From contig CAWEXD010000001.1 in assembly GCA_963812945.1 (NCBI GenBank), forward strand, positions 1-31,922: a stretch of 31,922 bases of DNA, read 5' to 3'. Positions 1-7,151 of this stretch are shown piece after piece (positions within the stretch are counted from its first letter, which is position 1; each line of letters begins with the position of its first letter). The notes below the pieces were generated by a model. It was given only the letters and a program-made list of their open reading frames with translations, did not search any database and was not told where the DNA came from. The stretch is from DASRDR01 sp963812945 [NCBI: uncultured Candidatus Rokubacteria bacterium]. GTDB taxonomy: Bacteria > Methylomirabilota > Methylomirabilia > Rokubacteriales. Position numbers and translations under genes: made by a program.

Positions 1-99
1 GGCAGAGAGTCAACTCTCCGGCCGAGCCCGGTCAGCATAGAGGGGTCGACGTCCTCGTCGGTGGGATCCCGCTAGTTACCGGGTCTCCGCGTTCGTTCT
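1..99. other. Left edge, no gene assigned
   Basis: No supported gene lies between the left edge and the stop codon of the acyl-CoA ligase. A small inverted repeat (GAGAGT/ACTCTC, arms at 5-10 and 13-18) is visible. An ATG reads leftward from 38 but gives only 12 codons before the edge and lacks a convincing ribosome binding site, so it is not called. Confidence 0.4.
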
Positions 100-1659
100 C
101 TAGATTCGGCGGTCGCGGTCCGCCCAGTACCGCTCGCGCAGCTCGCGCTTGAGAATCTTGCCGTACGCGTTCTTCGGCAGCTCCGGGAGGAAGTCCACCG
201 ACGCCGGCTTCTTGTAGGACGCCAGATGCCGGCGGCAGTGCTCGATGATGTCGGCGTCGGATGCCCGCGCCGCGTCTCGCAGGACCACCACGGCCTTCAC
301 GGACTCGCCCCACTTGGGGTCCGGCACGCCGATCACCGCCACCTCGCGGACGGCGGGGTGCGTGCAGATGACCTCCTCGACCTCGCGGGGGTAGATGTTG
401 GCGCCGCCGGAGATGATCATGTCCTTCTTGCGATCCGTGACGTACAGGTAGCCCTCTTCGTCCAGATGCCCCACGTCCCCGGTATGGAGCCAGCCGTTCC
501 GGAGGGTCTCCGCCGTCGCCTCGGCATTGTTCCAGTACCCCTTCATGACAAGGTCGCCCCGCACGACGATCTCCCCCGGCGTCCCCGGGGCCACATCGCG
601 GTCGCCGTCGTCGACGATCCGGACCCTCACCCCAGTGGTCTCGCGTCCCGCTGAGGCGAGACGATGCTGCCTGACCGGGTCATCGCCGGCGAGGTGCTCC
701 TCCTTGGGCAGCGTCGTGCAGACCATGGGCGCCTCGGCTTGCGCGAAGATCTGGCAAAGGATCGGCCCGAACGTCCGCACGGCCTCCTGCTGCTGCTCCA
801 CGTACATCGGTCCGCCGCCATAGAAGATGGTGTGGAGGCTCGACAGATCGTACTCCCGATGGACGCCGCTCGTGGTCAACGTGTGGACCATGGTCGGCGC
901 AAGAAACATGGTGGTGACGCGATACCGCTGGATGGCCTCGAAGATCCGGCGCGGTTCGAACGACCGCGTGGCCGGGAAGGCCGAGGCCGCGCCCCGCGCG
1001 ATGTGGTGGAAGATCGAGATACCGGATCCATGCGTGATGGCCGCCGCGTGAAGGAGCACATCGGCTTCCCGTGCAGGGTTTACGTCCAGCAGGAAGATCT
1101 GGACCATCGCGAGCAGGGCGCGATGGGTCAGCATCGCGCCCTTGGGCCGGCCGGTGGTGCCGGACGTATAGAAGAGCCACGCGAGGTCCTCGCGCTCGAC
1201 GACGATCTCGGGCGCCGAGGCCGGCCGGTCCTGCATGAGGTCCTCGAAGCCGAGGTCGCCGGGCTCGCCGCGGCCGATGGCCACGAATCGCTCGACCGTC
1301 TTCAGGCGCCCGCGGATCATCGCCAGGTGCGACCGGAAGTCCGCGTGGTAGACCAGGATGCGGGCGCCCGAGTCGTTCAGCATGTACTCGTGCTCGCTGG
1401 GATGCAGCCGGACGTTCATCGGCACGACGCCCATGCCGGCCTTCATCGGCGCGAGGATCGTCTCGAGCCCTTGCGGGCAGCTGGGGACCAGCATGCCGAT
1501 CCGATCGCCGCGCTCGGCGCCGAGGGCGAGCAACGCGTGCGCCAGTCTGTTCACGCGCGCTTCCGCGTCGCGAAAGGTAACCACGGTGTCGGTCGCGAGC
1601 CAGGCAGGACGGTCCGGCCAGCGTTGCGCCGCGCGGGTCAGGAAGTGCCCGACGTGCAT
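100..1659 (-). CDS. AMP-binding acyl-CoA synthetase (ligase)
   Basis: This 519-residue protein belongs to the ANL adenylate-forming superfamily. Such enzymes activate a carboxylic acid with ATP to an acyl-AMP and transfer it to CoA. The phosphate-binding loop (LFYTSGTTGRPKG, residues about 163-175) is intact. So are the YGGGP motif, the hinge region (GWLHTGDVG and DRKKDMIISGGANIYP) and the C-terminal catalytic lysine context (PKNAYGKILKREL). Length is normal for medium/long-chain or aryl acyl-CoA ligases. The start ATG is preceded by GGGTGAG at a good distance. It lies 64 bases downstream of the BtpA-family gene and is probably the last gene of the sulfite dehydrogenase operon. The acid substrate cannot be read from the sequence. 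Confidence 0.93.
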   Translation of the reverse strand: MHVGHFLTRAAQRWPDRPAWLATDTVVTFRDAEARVNRLAHALLALGAERGDRIGMLVPSCPQGLETILAPMKAGMGVVPMNVRLHPSEHEYMLNDSGARILVYHADFRSHLAMIRGRLKTVERFVAIGRGEPGDLGFEDLMQDRPASAPEIVVEREDLAWLFYTSGTTGRPKGAMLTHRALLAMVQIFLLDVNPAREADVLLHAAAITHGSGISIFHHIARGAASAFPATRSFEPRRIFEAIQRYRVTTMFLAPTMVHTLTTSGVHREYDLSSLHTIFYGGGPMYVEQQQEAVRTFGPILCQIFAQAEAPMVCTTLPKEEHLAGDDPVRQHRLASAGRETTGVRVRIVDDGDRDVAPGTPGEIVVRGDLVMKGYWNNAEATAETLRNGWLHTGDVGHLDEEGYLYVTDRKKDMIISGGANIYPREVEEVICTHPAVREVAVIGVPDPKWGESVKAVVVLRDAARASDADIIEHCRRHLASYKKPASVDFLPELPKNAYGKILKRELRERYWADRDRRI

Positions 1660-1723
1660 CTCACCCGCGACCCGGCTCGAGCGGGATCATGGGCATGGCG
1701 GGCGCCCGCGGAGCCTCGCGCGG

Positions 1724-2521
1724 CTACTCGGCGCGCGCGCCGCGGGCGATGGCCGCCACGCGGTCCGGGTCGACGGGCGCCGTGGTGCGCCCGTCGCGCT
1801 TGACCCAGGTCCCGACGATAGCGCCGTCGGCGACCCGGAGGAGCTCGCCCACGGTGTCCGGCGCGACGCCGGAGCCGACGAGGATGGGCCGGTCGGGCAC
1901 GGCTGCGCGCACGCGCTTGACATCACCGAGCGGCGTCGGCTCCCCCGTCGCGACGCCGGAGACGACCAGCGCGTCCGCCAGCCCCCGGTAGGCGGCGTCG
2001 CGCGCGACCTGGTCCAGCTCGACCGGGGCGAGCGGGACCGCGTGCTTGCCGCCCACGTCCACGAAGAGCCGCGTCTCCGTCCCGAGGAGCCGCCGGTAGC
2101 GGAGCGTCCCGTACGCGTCGCCCTGGATCACGCCCTGGTCCGCCACGACCGCGCCCACGTGGATGTTGACCCGCACGAACGCGGCGCCGACCGCGGCCGC
2201 GAGGCCGAGCGCCGCCCGGGCGTCGTTCTTGAGCACGTTGACGCCGATCGGGAAGCGCACGGCCCGCCGCACCTCGCCCGCCGCGACGGCCATGGCCGCC
2301 ACCGTCGCCGGGTCCGCCCGGTCAGGGCTGAACGGCGCGTCCCCGAAGTTCTCCACGAGGCAGGCGTGGAAGCCCCCCGCCTCGAGCGCCCGCGCGTCGG
2401 CGACCGCCCGCTCCACGACGGCCTCGATCGAGCCGCCCCAGCGTGGGCTGCCGGGCAGCGGGAGGAGATGGACCATCCCGATCAGCACGCGCCGGAGACC
2501 GGGAATCGCTTCGAGGCTCAC
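1724..2521 (-). CDS. BtpA/SgcQ family TIM-barrel protein
   Basis: The 265-residue product begins, after a short N-terminus, with MVHLLPLPGSP and continues with features of the BtpA family such as GVNVLKND, RVNIHVGA and LVGSGVAPDT. BtpA was named for a role in photosystem I accumulation in cyanobacteria. Relatives (SgcQ) occur widely in non-phototrophs, where they are predicted TIM-barrel enzymes of unknown substrate; nothing else here suggests photosynthesis. The start is taken as the GTG at 2521, whose GTGA overlaps the TGA of the upstream gene by 4 bases, which suggests translational coupling. The reading frame stays open far upstream, but that part is the antisense-like shadow of the neighbouring gene. 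Family assignment is strong, function unknown. Confidence 0.85.
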   Translation of the reverse strand: MSLEAIPGLRRVLIGMVHLLPLPGSPRWGGSIEAVVERAVADARALEAGGFHACLVENFGDAPFSPDRADPATVAAMAVAAGEVRRAVRFPIGVNVLKNDARAALGLAAAVGAAFVRVNIHVGAVVADQGVIQGDAYGTLRYRRLLGTETRLFVDVGGKHAVPLAPVELDQVARDAAYRGLADALVVSGVATGEPTPLGDVKRVRAAVPDRPILVGSGVAPDTVGELLRVADGAIVGTWVKRDGRTTAPVDPDRVAAIARGARAE

Positions 2522-3279
2522 TGGGGCCGGCCGCCGCCGGCGGCGCGATCGCGCGCCATCTCGGGACCGAAGAGCTCGGCCCGGCCGGCGACCAGCTGGA
2601 GAGCGAGGCCCCAGGCCCGCGCCTCGCGATCGGTGAAGCTCGGCGGGACCCGGTGGTCGTGCTTGTCCACGAACCGTCGGAGATCGTCGGCCAGCGCCTG
2701 GAGCTTCTCGCGTGTCAGGGCGACGAGCCGAGCGGCCCCCGGCCGCGACCCGCCCCGCGCCAGCGCCAGCTCGAGGTGCGGGAGACAGAGGCCGTCCGAG
2801 CCGGCGTAGGCCCCATCGAGCTCGGCGTTCCCGAGTCCGGCGAGGAGCGCGTCGAGGTCGCTCCGCTCGGCGTCGGCCACCGCGACGCAGACGGAGCACC
2901 GCGCGCGGCGAGGGCGCGACGCGCTCCCCATCGTCCGCCCGTGGCGCCCTCCGCCGACAAGCGCCCGCCAGCCGCGAAGGCCATCACGCGTCTCCACCGC
3001 CTCCGCGGTCTCGTCGAGCCACCGGCAGGCCCGCTCGACGAGCCCCTGGTAGACGATCGCCGCTCCGAGCGCGGCGTCGGGCAGCTCGCGGAGGGCGGCC
3101 GCGTGGGCGGCGCAGAAGCCCCACGCCTCCGCGAGGCGCGTCCGGGTGACGGGATCCGTCACGTGCTCCGCGACCACCGTGCCGAGGTGTCGGACCGCCA
3201 GCTCGCGCAGACACCCGCAGAGCGGGCACCCGGGGCGGGCGCAGGCCTCGACGAGACGGGCGCGGCCGTTCAGGCTCAC
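2518..3279 (-). CDS. Protein with duplicated CxxC...CxxH modules (DUF6062-like)
   Basis: This 253-residue protein has no signal peptide or membrane segment. It contains two similar cysteine/histidine modules: CPLC (Cys18, Cys21) followed by GFCAAH (Cys56, His59), and CSVC (Cys128, Cys131) followed by GLCLPH (Cys165, His168). The spacing is nearly identical (35 and 34 residues), which indicates an internal duplication of a zinc-ribbon-like or other metal-binding unit. The pattern resembles DUF6062-type proteins, but that assignment is tentative. The GTG start at 3279 forms a GTGA overlap with the stop of the cytochrome gene, and its own stop overlaps the BtpA start the same way. Co-translation with the sulfite dehydrogenase genes suggests a role in cofactor handling, metal supply or thiol chemistry; this is inference. 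Confidence 0.72.
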   Translation of the reverse strand: MSLNGRARLVEACARPGCPLCGCLRELAVRHLGTVVAEHVTDPVTRTRLAEAWGFCAAHAAALRELPDAALGAAIVYQGLVERACRWLDETAEAVETRDGLRGWRALVGGGRHGRTMGSASRPRRARCSVCVAVADAERSDLDALLAGLGNAELDGAYAGSDGLCLPHLELALARGGSRPGAARLVALTREKLQALADDLRRFVDKHDHRVPPSFTDREARAWGLALQLVAGRAELFGPEMARDRAAGGGRPQ

Positions 3280-3572
3280 GGCGCCAGGCGGGTCACGAGG
3301 TATTCGAGGATGAGCGGGCGCGTCTCGGGCGTGATCGGCGCGCCGTAGGCCACCATGCGGTCGACGATCGCCTCCCACGTCGCCCGGTCGAGCCGCTGCT
3401 GGGCGACCATCTCCGCGCTGTGGCAGGGGATGCAGGCCCCCAGCACGAGCGGCATGTGCTCCCCTGGCGGCAGCGGGTTGGCCGACTGCGCGGGGGACCG
3501 TCCGCCCGCGAGCCCGACGGCGAGGCCCGCGACCAGCGCCACGAGCATGACGGCGGCCGGGTTACGCCACAT
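3276..3572 (-). CDS. sorB: Small mono-haem cytochrome c, likely sulfite dehydrogenase subunit
   Basis: A 98-residue protein with an N-terminal hydrophobic export segment (residues about 7-23) and a single haem c attachment motif CIPCH (Cys47, Cys50, His51). Met73 in the C-terminal helix is a candidate distal axial ligand. Small c-type cytochromes of this size encoded next to a periplasmic molybdenum sulfite oxidase are the electron-accepting SorB subunit in Starkeya-type sulfite dehydrogenases. The gene begins inside the 3' end of the sorA-like gene (11-base overlap), which supports a stoichiometric complex. Haem binding is directly supported; the SorB label rests on context and size. Confidence 0.82.
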   Translation of the reverse strand: MWRNPAAVMLVALVAGLAVGLAGGRSPAQSANPLPPGEHMPLVLGACIPCHSAEMVAQQRLDRATWEAIVDRMVAYGAPITPETRPLILEYLVTRLAP

Positions 3573-4728
3573 TCACCCGGACGGCGTGGATCACGTTCCA
3601 GCGGTAGCCCTGCGGGTCGCGCGGCCGGCTCGCCGGCTGGTGGCGCCCGAGCGAGTCGCTGGCCCGCGCCATGACCGTGTGCGCCCCCGGCGGCGCGGTC
3701 CAGCCGAGCTCGAAGCGGCGCCACGCGTAGCGGTGTTCCGCGCCAACCAGATTGGCGGCCTTCCAGCTCTGCCCCCCGTCGGTCGACACGTCGACCGCGA
3801 CCACGGTCCCCTCGCCCGCCCACGCGAACCCGGTCACCGTCTGGGACCCGGCCGTGAGCGAGGCGCCGTCCGCCGGCGCCACGACGATCGACTTGCACTC
3901 GACCGACTGGAGCGAGTACGTCTGGTTCGGATCGTCCACGCGCGGCGACCGGTAGCTCCGCGCCATGAACGGGCCGGCCCACTCCTGGTCGGCCAGTGTG
4001 AGCTTGGTCAGCCACTTGATCGAGGCCGAGCCGACCCAGCCCGGCACGAGGAGGCGCGCCGGCCCGCCGTGGAGATGCGGCACCGGCTGGCCGTTCATCT
4101 CCAGCGCGATCATCGTGTGGGGGTCCATCGCCTTCTGGATGGGGTGGCTCCGGACGAAGTCCGGCGCCTGGGGCGTCGGCGGCGTGTCGTTCCCGTCGGG
4201 GATGACGTGGCGCGCCGTCGCCCGCGGCCGCGCGAGCTGGAGGACGTCGGCCAGCCGCACCCCGCGCCACACCGCGGTCCCGACCGCCCCGTTCTCCCAC
4301 TGGAGCCCCGGCGCCGGGGGCTTGTGGAAGCTCCGGCCGTTACCGGCGCACTCGAGCGTGATGGTCTGGGTGACCTGCGGGAGGCGCCGGAGGTCGTCGA
4401 GGCGCAGCGTCAGCGGGTTCTCGACCTCGCCGTCGACGGTGAGGGCGTACGCCGCCGGGTCGACGACCGGCCCGTCGTAGTTGTTCCGGACGAAGAAGAG
4501 GTCGTTCGGCGTGACGTCGCTCGTGAGCTCCCGGAGCGGCGTCTCGAGGTTGATGGGGCGCGGGCTCCGAAGGATCAGCTTGTCCTTACCCGGGACCGGG
4601 GCCGCAGGCGCCGCCGTCTGGGCGCGCACCGGCAGCCCGGCGCCGAGCAGCGTCGCGGCGGCGCCGACCTGGACGACGAAGGCGCGGCGGGAGACACCCT
4701 CCTCGAACGCGTGTGACCGATCGCTCAT
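3562..4728 (-). CDS. sorA: Tat-exported molybdenum sulfite dehydrogenase catalytic subunit
   Basis: The 388-residue protein starts with a twin-arginine signal (SRRAFV, Arg14-Arg15, then a hydrophobic stretch to about residue 37). The sulfite-oxidase-type molybdopterin domain follows, with the molybdenum-ligating cysteine in TLECAGNGR (Cys127). The C-terminal Mo-co dimerisation domain (VSTDGGQSW ... HTVMARASD) is complete. No haem-binding domain is fused, so electrons should pass to the small cytochrome encoded immediately downstream. The likely reaction is sulfite plus water to sulfate in the periplasm. SoxC is homologous, but no SoxD or other sox gene is present, which favours SorA. A GAGGAGG ribosome site precedes the ATG. 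Confidence 0.88.
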   Translation of the reverse strand: MSDRSHAFEEGVSRRAFVVQVGAAATLLGAGLPVRAQTAAPAAPVPGKDKLILRSPRPINLETPLRELTSDVTPNDLFFVRNNYDGPVVDPAAYALTVDGEVENPLTLRLDDLRRLPQVTQTITLECAGNGRSFHKPPAPGLQWENGAVGTAVWRGVRLADVLQLARPRATARHVIPDGNDTPPTPQAPDFVRSHPIQKAMDPHTMIALEMNGQPVPHLHGGPARLLVPGWVGSASIKWLTKLTLADQEWAGPFMARSYRSPRVDDPNQTYSLQSVECKSIVVAPADGASLTAGSQTVTGFAWAGEGTVVAVDVSTDGGQSWKAANLVGAEHRYAWRRFELGWTAPPGAHTVMARASDSLGRHQPASRPRDPQGYRWNVIHAVRVNVA

Positions 4729-4817
4729 GGCCGTCCTCCTCGAAGATGGACCGGTCCCGGGAACCGCGGGGACGGGCGGTGGACGCCGCCCGACGGGCGG
4801 AACCGCTCGCGGGCCTA

Positions 4818-4846
4818 CTTCAAACCACCGGGTCCCGGGGTGTCAA
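4818..4846 (-). promoter_or_regulatory. Possible sigma70-like promoter of the sulfite dehydrogenase operon
   Basis: On the minus strand a perfect TTGACA (4841-4846) is followed about 17-18 bases later by a weak -10 (TTGAAG or TGAAGT around 4818-4823). The -35 overlaps the stop codon of the DUF1499 gene. Only the -35 is convincing, and the roughly 90-base leader to the sorA start is not otherwise explained. Confidence 0.3.
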
Positions 4847-5634
4847 GCCCCGGGCAGTCCCTCCGCCCGGAGGCGCTCGATGAACGCCCGGACCCGGGCG
4901 GCGTTGACGCCGAGATCGCCCACGCCGATCCGGGAGAGCGAGCGGACGTCCACGCGGCTCCCGGCGCCCCGCGCGCGAACGCGGACGACCACGTCGTCCT
5001 TGAAGCCGAACCAGCTTGTCGTCGCCGTCGCCTCGAGCCGGCCCTCCCTCGGAACGGCCGCCACGATCTCCCAGCCGAGCGAACGGGCGGCGGCCTCGGC
5101 CGCGGCAAAGGCGCGATCGGGCGCCGCGTCCACGTCGAGCGGCCGAAGGTCGGGGAAGGCCTTCCGCTGCTGGGCGGCCACGGCGGGGCCGCCGTACTCG
5201 ACGGGGTTCCGGGCGCCCTGCCTGCGCGCCACGACCGCCACGAACGCGGGCGGATCCTCCGGATCGGTCGTGACGTCGTGGATCGGCGGGACGCGGCGCG
5301 CCTCCGCCTGCATCCGCCAGGGGATCGCGAAGGCGGCCAGCGCGACGATCAGGGCGAGCGCGGCGAGGCCGGCGTGGCGCGGCGAGCGTCGAGCGAGGCT
5401 CACGACGAGCGCGACGACCGCGAGAACGGCGGCGACCGCGCCGAGCTGGGCGCCCCAGCGGAGGAGCGTGAAGGCCGGGCCGAGGCCCCACCCGCCGAAC
5501 CGGTAACCGGGCCCGGCCAGGAGCACGCCGGCCCCGGCGAGCCCGGCGAGGAGCAGCACCAGACCGGGGAGGATCGGCCCGATCCGGCCGACTGATGAGT
5601 GCCGGCGGTCAGGCCTCCGGGGTCGCCACCGCAT
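4843..5634 (-). CDS. DUF1499 family membrane protein
   Basis: With the ATG at 5634 the product is 263 residues. A basic N-terminus is followed by three hydrophobic segments (roughly residues 22-44, 56-80 and 86-104) and a C-terminal soluble domain. That domain has features of DUF1499 (PEDPPAFVAVVARR, NPVEYGGP, QRKAFPDLRPL, DVRSLSRIGVGDLGVNAARVRAFIERL). DUF1499 proteins are widespread and of unknown function. The start is uncertain: the 5634 ATG overlaps the VOC gene by 26 bases, and a GTG nearer the first membrane segment would remove the basic tail. The gene is probably co-transcribed with the VOC gene. Confidence 0.78.
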   Translation of the reverse strand: MRWRPRRPDRRHSSVGRIGPILPGLVLLLAGLAGAGVLLAGPGYRFGGWGLGPAFTLLRWGAQLGAVAAVLAVVALVVSLARRSPRHAGLAALALIVALAAFAIPWRMQAEARRVPPIHDVTTDPEDPPAFVAVVARRQGARNPVEYGGPAVAAQQRKAFPDLRPLDVDAAPDRAFAAAEAAARSLGWEIVAAVPREGRLEATATTSWFGFKDDVVVRVRARGAGSRVDVRSLSRIGVGDLGVNAARVRAFIERLRAEGLPGA

Positions 5635-6034
5635 ACCGGTCCCACCAGCCAGCCGCCGGCGCGATCTGCTCCACGACGTCGATCCAGACCCCGGCGGGAT
5701 CGAAGAGGCCAAAGCGGCGCTGGCCGAACGGCTCGTCTCGGAGCGCAAGCGCGAGCGGGGCCCCGTCCTGAACGAAGCGCGCGTACTCGGCCCGCGCATC
5801 CGCGACCTGGAACTCGAGACACATCCCCTGACCGCTGAACGGCTCGGGCCCCGGCGGCGCCGACGGATGGCTCGGGTGCATGAAGGCGAGGCTCGCCCTC
5901 CCCGCACCCGCGCTGAGCAGGACGAACCAGGTGGCCTCGAAGACCACCCCCAGGCCGAACCAGCGCCGGTAGAAGTCCCGGCACCCGGTCAAGTGCTCGG
6001 TGACGACGATCGGATAGAAGTCCTGAAGCTGCAT
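5609..6034 (-). CDS. VOC (glyoxalase/bleomycin resistance) family protein
   Basis: This 141-residue protein has the vicinal oxygen chelate fold pattern of two beta-alpha-beta-beta-beta units: FYPIVVTEHLTGCRDFYRRWFG, shortened here to its core DFYRRWFGLG, then CLEFQVAD and FGLFDPAGVWIDVVEQI. The family includes lyases, dioxygenases and resistance proteins, and the sequence does not identify a substrate. Metal-ligand candidates include the glutamates of CLEFQV and DVVEQ; a classical first-strand histidine is not obvious, so it may be a binding protein rather than a metalloenzyme. A GGAGGGG ribosome site precedes the ATG, and a TACAAT -10-like box lies at 6059-6064. Confidence 0.85.
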   Translation of the reverse strand: MQLQDFYPIVVTEHLTGCRDFYRRWFGLGVVFEATWFVLLSAGAGRASLAFMHPSHPSAPPGPEPFSGQGMCLEFQVADARAEYARFVQDGAPLALALRDEPFGQRRFGLFDPAGVWIDVVEQIAPAAGWWDRYAVATPEA

Positions 6035-6058
6035 CGATCCCCTCCGGGCTCGATGTCG

Positions 6059-6064
6059 ATTGTA
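6059..6064 (-). promoter_or_regulatory. -10-like box upstream of the VOC gene
   Basis: The minus strand reads TACAAT here, five of six matches to the -10 consensus, about 25 bases before the start codon. No good -35 is seen at 16-18 bases, so this is a weak promoter call. Confidence 0.3.
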
Positions 6065-6194
6065 TCGGACGCCGCGCGGACAGGCACGCGGGGGGCCCGA
6101 GCACGCGTCACTATCCTCATCGCGGGCGGCCGCTTCACCGTGTTCGGCCTTCGGATCATTGTTTCAGAACATTTACGCCTCACTGTCGCTGTGA

Positions 6195-6209
6195 ACTGCC
6201 GCGGGCAGT
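6195..6209 (-). terminator. Small hairpin after the chromate operon
   Basis: ACTGCC and GGCAGT arms surround a 3-base loop about 15 bases past the stop of the beta-propeller gene. No T-tract follows. It may contribute to transcript end formation, but evidence is only the inverted repeat. The rest of 6035-6223 shows no gene. Confidence 0.25.
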
Positions 6210-6223
6210 CGACGGCGACGCCG

Positions 6224-7150
6224 TTACGCCCGCTCCTCGTAGACCGCGGCACGATGACTCGCGGGCAGGAACGCGCAGACGAGGTGCCGCGCGGCGTCGA
6301 GCGACAGCGTGTGCGCGCCCGGCTCGGTGGGAATGATCTCGTGACGCCGGAGTGGCGCCGTATCGAACACGTCGATCACGCCGGGATCCCCGATCGCGAC
6401 GTAGAGGCGGCGCAGGCCGGCATTCAGGAACACGACGTCGGGCACCCCGCCGATGGGCTCGGCCCTGAGAATCGTGCTGCTGTCCGCATCGAGTTCGAGC
6501 AGGACGCCGGCATCGCAGGCGCAGTAGAGGCGGCGCCGGGCGACATCGATGTCCAGGCCGTGGGGGCCCGCCTGCGGGATCGGGGCGACTCGTCGGATCC
6601 CGACCGGATCGCCGGCTTCGATGAGAACGATCTGCGGAGGATCCGCGATGTTCACGTGAAACGCATCGGCCACGGCATCGTAGACGGTCCACCGCGTTCG
6701 GCCCGCCACGGGAACATCCGTGAGGTGCTTCCGGGCGTGGAGGTCAACGATCGAGACCGTGTACGAGCCGCGAACGGCGGGGTCACCGACGTGGGCGACC
6801 AGGAGCCGCCCGCGTCGCGGATCGTAGGCGAGCCCATTGGGCCGCACGCCGACGGCGATTTTGTCGACGGTGGCCCCACCATCGGGACGGAAGAGTCCGA
6901 CCGTGTTCTCACCCCGGTTCGACGTGACAATGAGCTCCAGCTCGGACGCGACGAGGGCGCCGGCCACTCCTGTCAGGTTTTCAATCGAGCCGAGGTACGT
7001 CCGTATCCCGCCATCGATGACGTCGACCGCGTCGTTTGCGGTGTGGGCCACGTAGACGCGGCCCGTGGGCTCGTGGACGGCGGCATGGTCGAACCCGCCG
7101 GACTTGGCATGCGCGGGCAACTCGACGAACCCCAGCCGCCGGAGCGGCAT
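6224..7150 (-). CDS. YncE/YVTN-type beta-propeller protein
   Basis: A 308-residue protein of repeated beta-propeller blades with the typical pattern of a strand, D/N-x-V and RLYVA: GRVYVAHTANDAVDVID, RRGRLLVAHVGD, RRRLYCACDAGVLLELD and RRLYVAIGDPGVIDVFD. Such YncE-like or surface-layer-like propellers bind ligands or partner proteins. No signal peptide is seen, so the protein should be cytoplasmic, unlike periplasmic YncE. The start chosen (ATG at 7150) lies one base after the stop of the ChrB-phosphatase fusion (TGACATG), which indicates translational coupling and a linked role. It is the last gene of the chromate operon. No enzyme activity can be inferred. Confidence 0.82.
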   Translation of the reverse strand: MPLRRLGFVELPAHAKSGGFDHAAVHEPTGRVYVAHTANDAVDVIDGGIRTYLGSIENLTGVAGALVASELELIVTSNRGENTVGLFRPDGGATVDKIAVGVRPNGLAYDPRRGRLLVAHVGDPAVRGSYTVSIVDLHARKHLTDVPVAGRTRWTVYDAVADAFHVNIADPPQIVLIEAGDPVGIRRVAPIPQAGPHGLDIDVARRRLYCACDAGVLLELDADSSTILRAEPIGGVPDVVFLNAGLRRLYVAIGDPGVIDVFDTAPLRRHEIIPTEPGAHTLSLDAARHLVCAFLPASHRAAVYEERA

Positions 7151-7151
7151 G

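Noticed and set aside
1-38. Start of a further minus-strand gene at the left edge
   Set aside because: Only 12 codons are visible and no ribosome site stands at the right distance.
664-1803. 379-codon plus-strand open frame
   Set aside because: It is antisense to the acyl-CoA ligase, which has all family motifs.
3562-4728. Annotation as SoxC
   Set aside because: No SoxD or other sox gene is in the window, and the partner is a small mono-haem cytochrome, so SorA is the better label.
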